The notes beneath the pieces are model-generated. The model ran no database searches and had not been told where the DNA came from. It worked only from the letters and a program-made list of their open reading frames with translations. The position numbers and the translations under genes are program-made. Positions 1 through 5,163 of a stretch of 7,216 bases of DNA are shown in pieces. Source of the DNA: an uncultured Bacilli bacterium. Lineage in GTDB: Bacteria > Bacillota_I > Bacilli_A > RF39 > UBA660. The stretch is taken from positions 1 through 7,216 of the forward strand of contig CAKPFM010000023.1 of the NCBI GenBank assembly GCA_934153945.1, in the 5' to 3' direction. How positions within the stretch are numbered: the stretch's first letter is position 1; each line of letters begins with the position of its first letter.

Positions 1-639
1 TGTATGTGTGGTGATACTATAGAATTATTAAAAACAACTGAAACTGCTTGGATATTAACTAAAATAGACAGTGAAGGAGAATACAAGTATATTAAAGATT
101 CCTTTATTAATTTTCACGGAACTGGAAAAAATAAATTTGCTTTTTTCAATAACGATAGGGAAATAAAAGGAGAATTTACAATTAATAAAAATAATGAAAT
201 AGTATTAGTATCGAGTGATGGCATAAATAATAAAATAACTTGTAAATTAGGCGAAGAAAAAGATTTAATTGCAGTTATGTATTGTGATAATAATTTTGGT
301 ACATTTACATTACAAAAACAAGGAACACTTGAATTGCCAAATATAATAAAGGATACTGTATCAAAAACGAAAACAATAAAGATTAAAGGAAAACAATCAA
401 TTACAGAAGAACAGAAAATAAATGTATTTTTATCAGTGATAAATAATTCTAAAGTATGGACAGGTGCTATAACATTACCATCACCTAAATATGAATTGGA
501 ATTATTGGATATTAATAACGATAGTATTGCAAAAATTTTATACAATCCAGAACATTATTTTACTATTGAAATAAACGGAAAGAGTTATGAACTAACAAAT
601 ATTGATAAAAACTCATTGAATACAATAATAGACAAATAA
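1..639 (+). CDS. Unrecognised, probably exported or lipid-anchored protein; 5' end outside window
   Basis: I do not recognise this protein. The frame is open to the first base of the window (Cys codon at 1-3, then Met at 4-6), and no ribosome site is visible before the ATG at 4, so the gene probably starts upstream and is 5'-partial. It ends with TAA at 637-639. The visible 212 residues are polar, rich in Lys, Asn and Ile and alternate in a way typical of beta strands. There are no membrane segments in the visible part. The first residues, Cys-Met-Cys-Gly-Asp, would fit the region just after a lipobox, so a surface lipoprotein is possible but not shown. Two halves are apparent: a beta-rich stretch to about residue 107 and a second one from about 120 to the end containing a GKSYELTNID segment. 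The DUF3781 gene follows after about 30 bp with no terminator between them. Confidence 0.6.
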   Translation, partial: CMCGDTIELLKTTETAWILTKIDSEGEYKYIKDSFINFHGTGKNKFAFFNNDREIKGEFTINKNNEIVLVSSDGINNKITCKLGEEKDLIAVMYCDNNFGTFTLQKQGTLELPNIIKDTVSKTKTIKIKGKQSITEEQKINVFLSVINNSKVWTGAITLPSPKYELELLDINNDSIAKILYNPEHYFTIEINGKSYELTNIDKNSLNTIIDK

Positions 640-641
640 GC

Positions 642-654
642 AAATTAAAATTTG
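642..654. repeat. Possible degenerate copy of the intergenic AAATTACAATTTA motif
   Basis: AAATTAAAATTTG lies 2 bases after the stop codon of the first gene. It differs from the copies at 916-928 and 1625-1637 by one internal base plus the last base. The sequence is so AT-rich that this copy alone would not be convincing. It is listed because the same motif sits in each of the next four intergenic gaps. Confidence 0.25.
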
Positions 655-671
655 AAAGTGAGATGATATTT

Positions 672-917
672 TTGAATAAAGACATATTATTATCTAGTAT
701 AGACAAAATTCATACTACTGAAATGGGTGTTGATAGAATTAAGAAGAATCTGAAATTGAATACTAATGATGTAGTTGAATTTTGTAAAAATAAAATATTA
801 GATAAGAATTGTAATATTTATAAGCAGGGTAAAAATTGGTATTGTGAAATTGATAATATTAAAATAACTATTAACTCTTATAGTTATACAATTATTACAG
901 CACATTTAATCAAATAA
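672..917 (+). CDS. DUF3781 family protein (81 aa, TTG start)
   Basis: This is a small cytosolic protein of the DUF3781 family, recognised by family memory from IDKIHTTEMGVDRIKKNL near the N-terminus, the VVEFCKNKILD segment, and the C-terminal SYSYTIITAH. The function of the family is unknown. It occurs in Bacillota, often among other small accessory genes. I place the start at the TTG at 672, giving MNKDILLSSIDKIHTTE, because relatives I recall begin with Met-Asn-Lys followed directly by this helix, and GTGAGATGA at 659-667 could serve as its ribosome site. The in-frame ATG at 663 adds Met-Ile-Phe and has only a poorly spaced GAAAG before it, so it is the alternative. The length is close to complete for the family. 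There is no membrane segment or signal peptide. It may be co-transcribed with the preceding gene, since no terminator separates them. Confidence 0.8.
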   Translation: MNKDILLSSIDKIHTTEMGVDRIKKNLKLNTNDVVEFCKNKILDKNCNIYKQGKNWYCEIDNIKITINSYSYTIITAHLIK

Positions 918-954
918 ATTACAATTTAGTGATTTGTTAGATAAATAGTAATTT
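916..954. repeat. Intergenic hairpin; copy A of the recurring motif
   Basis: AAATTACAATTTA (916-928) is followed by a 13 nt loop and by TAAATAGTAATTT (942-954). The arms pair at 12 of 13 positions and can extend outward by three more pairs, one of them G-T. No T-run follows, so it is not a standard terminator. It begins within the stop codon of the DUF3781 gene and ends 12 bases before the ribosome site of the next gene. The loop-proximal GTTAGATAAAT is the reverse complement of ATTTATCTAAC in copy C (2296-2306). A TTGTTA (934-939), 17 bp, TAAATA (957-962) promoter-like arrangement overlaps it, but the transcript would then start inside the Shine-Dalgarno sequence, so I do not call it a promoter. 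Confidence 0.5.
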
Positions 955-978
955 GTTAAATAGATTGGAGGTGTAAAT

Positions 979-1614
979 ATGGCTTTTGATTATAAAAAAG
1001 AATATAAAGAATTTTATATACCTAAAAATAAACCTAGTATAGTAGAAATTCCTAAAATGAATTATATAGCAGTTAGAGGATCAGGAAACCCTAACGAAGA
1101 AAACGGAGATTATAAAAATACAATAGGATTATTGTACGGTATTGCTTATACAATAAAAATGAGCTACAAAGGAACTCATAAAATAGATGGATTCTTTGAA
1201 TATGTTGTTCCACCACTTGAGGGCTTTTGGTGGCAAGATGGATTAAAAGGTAGTATTGATTATAATAATAAAAATGCTATGCACTTTATATCTATTATTA
1301 GGTTACCAGACTTTGTGACTAAAGAGGATTTTGAGTGGGCTATTGAAGAAGCAACTAAAAAGAAAAAACAAGACTTTTCAAGGGTTGAGTTTTTAACTTA
1401 TGATGAAGGACTATGTGTTCAATGTATGCATTTAGGATCTTATGATGATGAGCCAACAACAGTTAATTTAATGCACGAATATATGAAAGAAAATGGTTAT
1501 GAATTAGATATAACTGACAAAAGGTATCATCACGAAATATATTTAAGTGATCCGAGAAAATGTGATATTAATAAATTAAAAACAGTTATAAGACACCCAA
1601 TTAAAAAAGATTAA
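979..1614 (+). CDS. GyrI-like small-molecule-binding domain protein (211 aa)
   Basis: This is a stand-alone GyrI-like domain protein (SbmC/GyrI, AraC effector-binding fold; COG4832-like). It lacks a DNA-binding domain, so it is not itself an AraC or MerR regulator. Recognisable segments are KPSIVEIPKMNYIAVRGSG (residues 19-37), the ENGDYKNTIGLLYGIAY helix (41-57), EYVVPPLEGFWWQDG (74-88) with its paired Trp, GLCVQCMHLGSYDDEP (144-159) and the acidic HHEIYLSDPRK (184-194) near the C-terminus, where the family keeps a pocket Glu. From the family, such proteins bind hydrophobic small molecules. Some Lin2189/YtkR7-type members are reported to hydrolyse cyclopropanoid genotoxins, so a detoxification or drug-sequestering role is plausible but inferred. 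The start is well supported by GGAGG at 967-971, 7 bases before the ATG. Length is normal and it is predicted cytosolic. Confidence 0.85.
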   Translation: MAFDYKKEYKEFYIPKNKPSIVEIPKMNYIAVRGSGNPNEENGDYKNTIGLLYGIAYTIKMSYKGTHKIDGFFEYVVPPLEGFWWQDGLKGSIDYNNKNAMHFISIIRLPDFVTKEDFEWAIEEATKKKKQDFSRVEFLTYDEGLCVQCMHLGSYDDEPTTVNLMHEYMKENGYELDITDKRYHHEIYLSDPRKCDINKLKTVIRHPIKKD

Positions 1615-1624
1615 ATAATAATTC

Positions 1625-1652
1625 AAATTACAATTTATTAAACTCTCACTTT
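1625..1652. repeat. Intergenic motif, copy B (upstream of the first XRE gene)
   Basis: The segment starts with AAATTACAATTTA, identical over 13 bases to copy A at 916-928, and continues into AACTCTCACTTT. It aligns with copy C (2287-2313) at 24 of 28 columns, with three mismatches and one gap. It starts 86 bp before the ATG of the first regulator, almost the same distance as copy C from the second (87 bp). It may be an operator or part of the duplicated upstream region. Confidence 0.5.
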
Positions 1653-1661
1653 GTGTCCTGT

Positions 1662-1687
1662 AAATATTTTGGAATATTTTATATAAT
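1662..1687 (+). promoter_or_regulatory. Likely promoter and palindrome of the first XRE gene
   Basis: A consensus -10 TATAAT lies at 1682-1687, with a poor -35 candidate TGTAAA at 1659-1664 (17 bp spacer). Within the spacer is a perfect 7 bp inverted repeat, AAATATT (1662-1668) and AATATTT (1673-1679), around TTGG, well placed to be an operator for an autoregulating helix-turn-helix protein. The second XRE gene has ATATAAA at the matching position. The predicted leader is short, about 17 nt. Confidence 0.4.
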
Positions 1688-1710
1688 CCTTTTTGGAAGG
1701 AGCAAGTTTT

Positions 1711-2238
1711 ATGAATCAAGAAAAAATTGGAAAATTTATTGCTGAATTACGAAAAGAAAAAAATATAACACAAGAAGAATTAGCAGAAATATTGGGAGTT
1801 AATGTTAAAAGTGTTAGTCGTTGGGAAAATGGAAAAACAATGCCAGATTTATCTCTATTACCAATACTTTCAAATGAATTAAATGTTGCAATATCAGAAC
1901 TATTAAATGGTAGAAGAATGACTAAAGAAGAATTAATAGAACTGAAGGATACAATAGAACGATTAATTGAATATAGTCAAAATGAAATAATAGATAAAAA
2001 TAGAATATGGAAATTTAATTTAAAAATAGGATGGTGTATTCTATTTTTAGCAATATTAAATAATTACATTCATTTTTTAGGAATAATATTTACACCAAAT
2101 GCTGAAGAATTTGTACAAGGAGCATTATATGGAATAGGTGTTACTTATGAATTAATCTCTGTATATAATGTTTCTCATGATATTACTATAAAAAAGAAGA
2201 AAAAACAGTTAATTAAAAAGTTGAAAAACAATAAATAA
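1711..2238 (+). CDS. Membrane-anchored XRE-family transcriptional regulator, paralogue 1 (175 aa)
   Basis: This is a Cro/CI-type regulator. Residues 6-63 form the five-helix XRE DNA-binding domain: IGKFIAELRKEKNITQEELA, then LGVNVKSVSRWENGKTMPDLSLL with the classic WENGK after the recognition helix. An acidic, probably helical linker (about 70-98) leads to two hydrophobic segments at about 105-127 and 134-155. A very basic tail follows (KKKKKQLIKKLKNNK), which fits a cytosolic C-terminus by the positive-inside rule. No enzymatic domain is present. The start is the ATG at 1711, with GGAAGGAG at 1695-1702. An in-frame TTG at 1693 would place the ribosome site inside the gene and is rejected. 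The next gene is a paralogue with the same architecture, about two-thirds identical in the first 50 residues but little alike in the membrane half. Targets and signal are unknown; autoregulation is an inference. Confidence 0.85.
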   Translation: MNQEKIGKFIAELRKEKNITQEELAEILGVNVKSVSRWENGKTMPDLSLLPILSNELNVAISELLNGRRMTKEELIELKDTIERLIEYSQNEIIDKNRIWKFNLKIGWCILFLAILNNYIHFLGIIFTPNAEEFVQGALYGIGVTYELISVYNVSHDITIKKKKKQLIKKLKNNK

Positions 2239-2240
2239 CT

Positions 2241-2269
2241 AAGTTAATCTCTAGGGAATTTACTTTTTT
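2241..2269 (+). terminator. Possible weak Rho-independent terminator after the first XRE gene
   Basis: AAGTTAAT (2241-2248) pairs with ATTTACTT (2258-2265) at 7 of 8 positions around a CTCTAGGGA loop, and a TTTTTT run follows at 2264-2269. It begins 2 bases after the stop codon. The stem is weak, with a single G-C pair and a T-T mismatch. Together with the separate promoter-like element before the next gene, it suggests that the two paralogues are separate transcripts. Confidence 0.45.
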
Positions 2270-2286
2270 GATGGTAAAATATAAAT

Positions 2287-2313
2287 AGATTACAATTTAT
2301 CTAACTCTACTTT
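2287..2313. repeat. Intergenic motif, copy C (upstream of the second XRE gene)
   Basis: ATTACAATTTA (2289-2299) runs into TCTAACTCTACTTT. It matches copy B at 24 of 28 columns. Its ATTTATCTAAC (2296-2306) is the exact reverse complement of GTTAGATAAAT in copy A. ATCTAAC followed 15 bp later by GTTAAAT (2322-2328) makes a small imperfect inverted pair. It starts 87 bp before the ATG of the second regulator. Confidence 0.5.
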
Positions 2314-2338
2314 TAATAGGTGTTAAATAGTATATATA

Positions 2339-2347
2339 TGATATAAA
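2339..2347 (+). promoter_or_regulatory. Likely extended -10 promoter of the second XRE gene
   Basis: TGATATAAA is an extended -10 element (TG, one base, TATAAA), 26 bases before the ATG at 2374. No good -35 is visible at 16 to 18 bp upstream, which is tolerated by extended -10 promoters. The equivalent position before the first XRE gene carries TATAAT. The predicted leader is about 20 nt and includes the AAAGGAG ribosome site at 2359-2365. Confidence 0.4.
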
Positions 2348-2373
2348 ATGATTTTGTGAAAGGAGTTAATTTT

Positions 2374-2883
2374 ATGAATCAAGAAAAAATTGGAAAATTA
2401 ATTGCTGAATGTCGTAAAGAAAAAAAGATGACACAAGTAGAGTTAGCAGATAAATTAAGTGTTACTGATAAATCGGTAAGTAAATGGGAAAATGGAAAAT
2501 GTTTGCCTGATGTATCTTTATATAAAGACTTATGTAATATTTTAGGTATTACTTTAAATGAGTTTTTTGCAGGTGAAAAAATTAAAGAAGAAAAATTAAA
2601 AGAACAAGCTGATATTAATTTATTTAATGCATTAGAAAATAGTTCATTTACATTAAAAGAAAAAATAAAATATTATGATAAAAAATGGGATAAAGAACAT
2701 TTTTTTGAATTAACAATTGCAATGATTATTATTGTAGGATTTATAATTTATGGATTTGTAAAAGATAATGGAATACAATTTATATTTATGATTGTAGGTT
2801 TTACTTATGGAATATGGGAAACTAATAGAAAAAAAGCATATATAGAAAGAAATGTGTATAAACAAGTTAATAACAAAAAATAA
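2374..2883 (+). CDS. Membrane-anchored XRE-family transcriptional regulator, paralogue 2 (169 aa)
   Basis: This is a second Cro/CI-type regulator. Residues 6-63 hold the helix-turn-helix domain, with IGKLIAECRKEKKMTQVELA and LSVTDKSVSKWENGKCLPD. The family's usual TDKSVSKWENGK recognition region is better preserved here than in the upstream paralogue. A charged linker (about 68-110) is followed by two hydrophobic helices at about 111-129 (FFELTIAMIIIVGFIIYGFV) and 132-148, then a short basic tail. It is predicted to be an inner-membrane protein with the DNA-binding domain in the cytosol. The start at 2374 follows AAAGGAG (2359-2365) by 8 bases; an in-frame GTG at 2356 lies upstream of that ribosome site and is rejected. 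It shares a 41 bp segment (40 identities) across the start codon with paralogue 1. It lies upstream of cls, but a large gap and a separate promoter argue against one operon. Target genes are unknown. Confidence 0.85.
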   Translation: MNQEKIGKLIAECRKEKKMTQVELADKLSVTDKSVSKWENGKCLPDVSLYKDLCNILGITLNEFFAGEKIKEEKLKEQADINLFNALENSSFTLKEKIKYYDKKWDKEHFFELTIAMIIIVGFIIYGFVKDNGIQFIFMIVGFTYGIWETNRKKAYIERNVYKQVNNKK

Positions 2884-2913
2884 TATTTAAATAATATTAT
2901 AAAATAATCTATA

Positions 2914-2939
2914 AATTATAATTTGGTTGCTTGTTAGAA
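2914..2939. repeat. Intergenic motif, copy D (between the second XRE gene and cls)
   Basis: The perfect palindrome AAATTATAATTT (2914-2925) is followed by GGTTGCTTGTTAGA. The 26 bases align without gaps to copy A (916-941) with 21 identities, including the shared TTGTTAGA end. Copies A and D therefore read in one orientation and copies B and C in the other. Confidence 0.45.
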
Positions 2940-2943
2940 ACAT

Positions 2944-2984
2944 AATTGTTTTTATTATAAGAAATAAAATATTATAAAACAATT
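2944..2984. repeat. Inverted repeat upstream of the cls promoter
   Basis: AATTGTTTT (2944-2952) and AAAACAATT (2976-2984) are perfect 9 bp inverted arms around a 23 nt AT-rich loop. There is no following T-run, so it does not look like a terminator for the preceding regulator. Its position 20 bp upstream of the cls -35 element would suit an operator or an mRNA 3' end. In sequence this AT-rich, chance is a real alternative. Confidence 0.35.
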
Positions 2985-3003
2985 GATATATAACTGATTT
3001 CAC

Positions 3004-3032
3004 TTGAAATATAATAAAAAAGTATATAAAAT
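3004..3032 (+). promoter_or_regulatory. Sigma-A-type promoter of cls
   Basis: TTGAAA (3004-3009), a 17 bp spacer and TAAAAT (3027-3032) match the housekeeping consensus well. The start would be near 3039, just before the AGGTGA ribosome site, which gives a very short leader. A second -10-like TATAAT at 3010-3015 lacks a properly spaced -35: TTGATA at 2983-2988 is 21 bp away. Confidence 0.5.
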
Positions 3033-3051
3033 ATATATGTAGGTGACTATT

Positions 3052-4569
3052 ATGAAGTTTTTAAAATTACCATTTAAAATAATATTCAATAGATTAACAC
3101 TAGCTATACTAGTGTTCCTTGTACAATTGTCATTGATAATAATTGCTTTTAAATTTTGTTATCAATATATCGGACTATTATATGGTGGACTTACTATACT
3201 AAGTTTTATACTAGTTGCTCATATTTTAATCTGTAAAGAAAATACAAATTATAAAATAGTTTGGATTATTTTAGTATTAGGAATACCAGGAATTGGTTCT
3301 TTAATATATATATTTTTACAACTACAAATAAGTGTAAAGATATTAGAAAAGAAATTAAATGAAAACAAAAATGAAAGTTTAAAATATTTAAAGCAAGAAC
3401 CGCTAAATATAGATGATAAAAATATAACTTCTTTAGTAAATTATATGAATAATTACGGTCATTATCCAATGTATAATGCAAGTGATATAAAATACTTTAA
3501 AACAGGAGAATTACAATTTGAAGATCTAAAAAAAGAATTAAAAAAAGCAAAAAAGTTTATTTTTTTAGAATATTTCATAGTAGCAGAAGGTGTACTTTTA
3601 GATTCGATAATCGAAATATTGAAAGAAAAAGCTAGTGAAGGTGTCGAAGTAAGATTCATGTATGATGGAATGTGTCCTTTTAATGGGATACCTTATGACT
3701 ATCCTGAAACTTTAAAAAAATATGGAATAAAAGCTAAAATGTTTTCTCCAGTAACCGCTATTATATCAACATATCAAAATAATAGAGATCATAGAAAAAT
3801 AGTAATAATAGATGGTAATATCGCATATACTGGAGGAGTTAATCTAGCAGATGAATATGTAAATAAAAAAATAAGATTTGGAGTATGGAAAGATACAGCA
3901 ATTAAAATAAAAGGAAACGCTGTAAATAGTTTTACAACCATGTTCTTAGAAATGTGGAATGTAGATGAAAAAAATAATGAAAATTATGAACCATATATTA
4001 CTCAAAATAAAACTACAAAAAATGGATTTATTATGCCATATGGTGATAATCCATTAGATGGAGAACCAGTAGGTAAAAATGTATATATGGATATTATAAA
4101 TAATGCGAAAGAATATGTATATATATCAACACCTTATTTAATACCCGATGATGAATTATTAAGCGCTATTAAATATGCTTCAAAAAAAGGAATTGATGTA
4201 AGAATAATAATGCCTCATATTCCAGATAAAAAATTAGTATACTATTTAGGAAGAAGTTACTATGAAGAACTTTTAAAAACAAATGTTAAAATATATGAAT
4301 ATAAATATGGATTTATTCATTCAAAAATGTTTATAAGTGATGATGATAAAGCAGTAATAGGAACAATTAATTTAGATTATAGAAGTCTATATTTACACTT
4401 TGAATGTGGATGTTATATATATAAACATGACTCTATAAAAGAAATAAAAGAAGACTTTGAAAATACTTTAAAAGAATCAATTACAATAGATAGAAAAAAT
4501 ATCAAAAAATTTAGTTTAATAAAAAAAATAATAGGAGTAGTACTAAGATTTTTTGCTCCACTTATGTAA
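3052..4569 (+). CDS. cls: Cardiolipin synthase (two-HKD phospholipase D family, 505 aa)
   Basis: This membrane enzyme condenses two phosphatidylglycerol molecules to cardiolipin and glycerol. Three N-terminal hydrophobic helices (about residues 16-35, 37-62 and 70-93) form the membrane anchor typical of bacterial Cls. They are followed by two phospholipase D domains. The catalytic HxKxxxxD motifs are intact: HRKIVIID (His247, Lys249, Asp254) followed by GGVN, and HSKMFISD (His423, Lys425, Asp430) followed by GTINLDYRS. The substrate-side EYFIVAEG and TPYLIPDD segments are also present. Length is normal or slightly longer than the roughly 480 residues usual in Bacillota. I take the ATG at 3052, with AGGTGA at 3041-3046 as ribosome site; the in-frame GTG at 3043 overlaps that site. 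It appears monocistronic, with a promoter upstream and a terminator overlapping its stop codon. Confidence 0.93.
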   Translation: MKFLKLPFKIIFNRLTLAILVFLVQLSLIIIAFKFCYQYIGLLYGGLTILSFILVAHILICKENTNYKIVWIILVLGIPGIGSLIYIFLQLQISVKILEKKLNENKNESLKYLKQEPLNIDDKNITSLVNYMNNYGHYPMYNASDIKYFKTGELQFEDLKKELKKAKKFIFLEYFIVAEGVLLDSIIEILKEKASEGVEVRFMYDGMCPFNGIPYDYPETLKKYGIKAKMFSPVTAIISTYQNNRDHRKIVIIDGNIAYTGGVNLADEYVNKKIRFGVWKDTAIKIKGNAVNSFTTMFLEMWNVDEKNNENYEPYITQNKTTKNGFIMPYGDNPLDGEPVGKNVYMDIINNAKEYVYISTPYLIPDDELLSAIKYASKKGIDVRIIMPHIPDKKLVYYLGRSYYEELLKTNVKIYEYKYGFIHSKMFISDDDKAVIGTINLDYRSLYLHFECGCYIYKHDSIKEIKEDFENTLKESITIDRKNIKKFSLIKKIIGVVLRFFAPLM

Positions 4570-4590
4570 AGAGAAATTTATCTCTTTTTT
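4568..4590 (+). terminator. Rho-independent terminator of cls
   Basis: AAAGAGA (4568-4574) and TCTCTTT (4581-4587) form a perfect 7 bp stem with a 6 nt loop, running into a TTTTTT tract at 4585-4590. The left arm uses the last two bases of the cls stop codon. The yqeG promoter begins only two bases after the T-tract. Confidence 0.7.
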
Positions 4591-4591
4591 C

Positions 4592-4620
4592 TTGCTTTAC
4601 AAGGCTATATGTGTTAGAAT
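4592..4620 (+). promoter_or_regulatory. Promoter of the yqeG-yqeH operon
   Basis: TTGCTT (4592-4597), a 17 bp spacer and TAGAAT (4615-4620), with a TG at 4612-4613 giving an extended -10. The predicted start is near 4627, just upstream of AAGGAGG (4629-4635). It lies directly behind the cls terminator. Confidence 0.6.
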
Positions 4621-4644
4621 TAGTGTATAAGGAGGCTAGAAGTT

Positions 4645-5163
4645 ATGGAACTATATGTACCAGATGTTTATAAAAAAAGTATTTATGACATTAATTATGA
4701 AACTTTAAAGCAACAAGGAATAAAATGTCTATTATTTGATTTAGATAATACGTTAGTTCCTTACAATGTAAAAGAGGTAAACGATAAATTAGTTAATCTA
4801 TTTAATGAATTAAAAAAAGAATTTAAAGTAATTATCTTTTCAAATAGCCCAAAACTAAGAGTTAAAATGTTCGCAAATGCACTTAATGTAGAAAGTGTAG
4901 CTTTTGCTAGAAAACCTAAAAAAAAGAATTATGAAAAAATACTATTAGATAATAAGCTAGAAGAAGATGAAGTAGCTATAATTGGGGATCAATTAAATAC
5001 TGATATAATAGGTGGTAATAGAGTAGGAATTACTACGATATTAATAAATCCAGTAAGTAAAAAAGATCCATTTTGGGTAAAGCCAGGAAGAATTAAAGAA
5101 AAAATAATTATGAAAAATTTAAAAGATCATGATTTATTCTTTAAAGGTAGATACTATGAATAA
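4645..5163 (+). CDS. yqeG: YqeG family HAD IIIA-type phosphatase (172 aa)
   Basis: This is a cytosolic haloacid-dehalogenase-superfamily phosphatase. All four HAD motifs are visible: motif I LLFDLDNTLVPY, with nucleophile Asp32 and acid/base Asp34; motif II IIFSNS (Ser66); motif III Lys within ARKPKKKN (about 91); and motif IV IIGDQLNTDIIGG, with Asp115 and Asp120 for Mg2+. No cap domain is present, as usual for subclass IIIA, and the length is typical of the family. The natural substrate is not established. Its conserved pairing with yqeH in Bacillota suggests a link to ribosome assembly, which is inference. The start is supported by AAGGAGG at 4629-4635, 9 bases before the ATG. The gene overlaps yqeH by 8 bp, so the two are translationally coupled. 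Confidence 0.92.
   Translation: MELYVPDVYKKSIYDINYETLKQQGIKCLLFDLDNTLVPYNVKEVNDKLVNLFNELKKEFKVIIFSNSPKLRVKMFANALNVESVAFARKPKKKNYEKILLDNKLEEDEVAIIGDQLNTDIIGGNRVGITTILINPVSKKDPFWVKPGRIKEKIIMKNLKDHDLFFKGRYYE

Noticed and set aside
114..545. Long reverse-strand open frame opposite the first gene
   Set aside because: It has no ribosome site, its composition is that of antisense AT-rich coding sequence (Phe, Leu and Ser rich), and the forward frame is the better gene.
1711..2883. The two XRE genes as a toxin-antitoxin pair or phage repressor pair
   Set aside because: Both have the same helix-turn-helix plus two-membrane-helix design. Neither resembles a toxin, and no phage genes are nearby.
916..2939. 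Integron attC-type recombination sites between the accessory genes
   Set aside because: GTTAGAT and GTTAAAT fit the GTTRRRY core and ATCTAAC fits RYYYAAC, but only copy C has them in the inverted arrangement attC needs. There is no long imperfect stem and no integrase in the window. The idea is kept only as one option within the motif finding.
3266..3659. Two reverse-strand open frames inside cls
   Set aside because: They lie wholly antisense to a well-supported cardiolipin synthase and show no recognisable protein features or ribosome sites.
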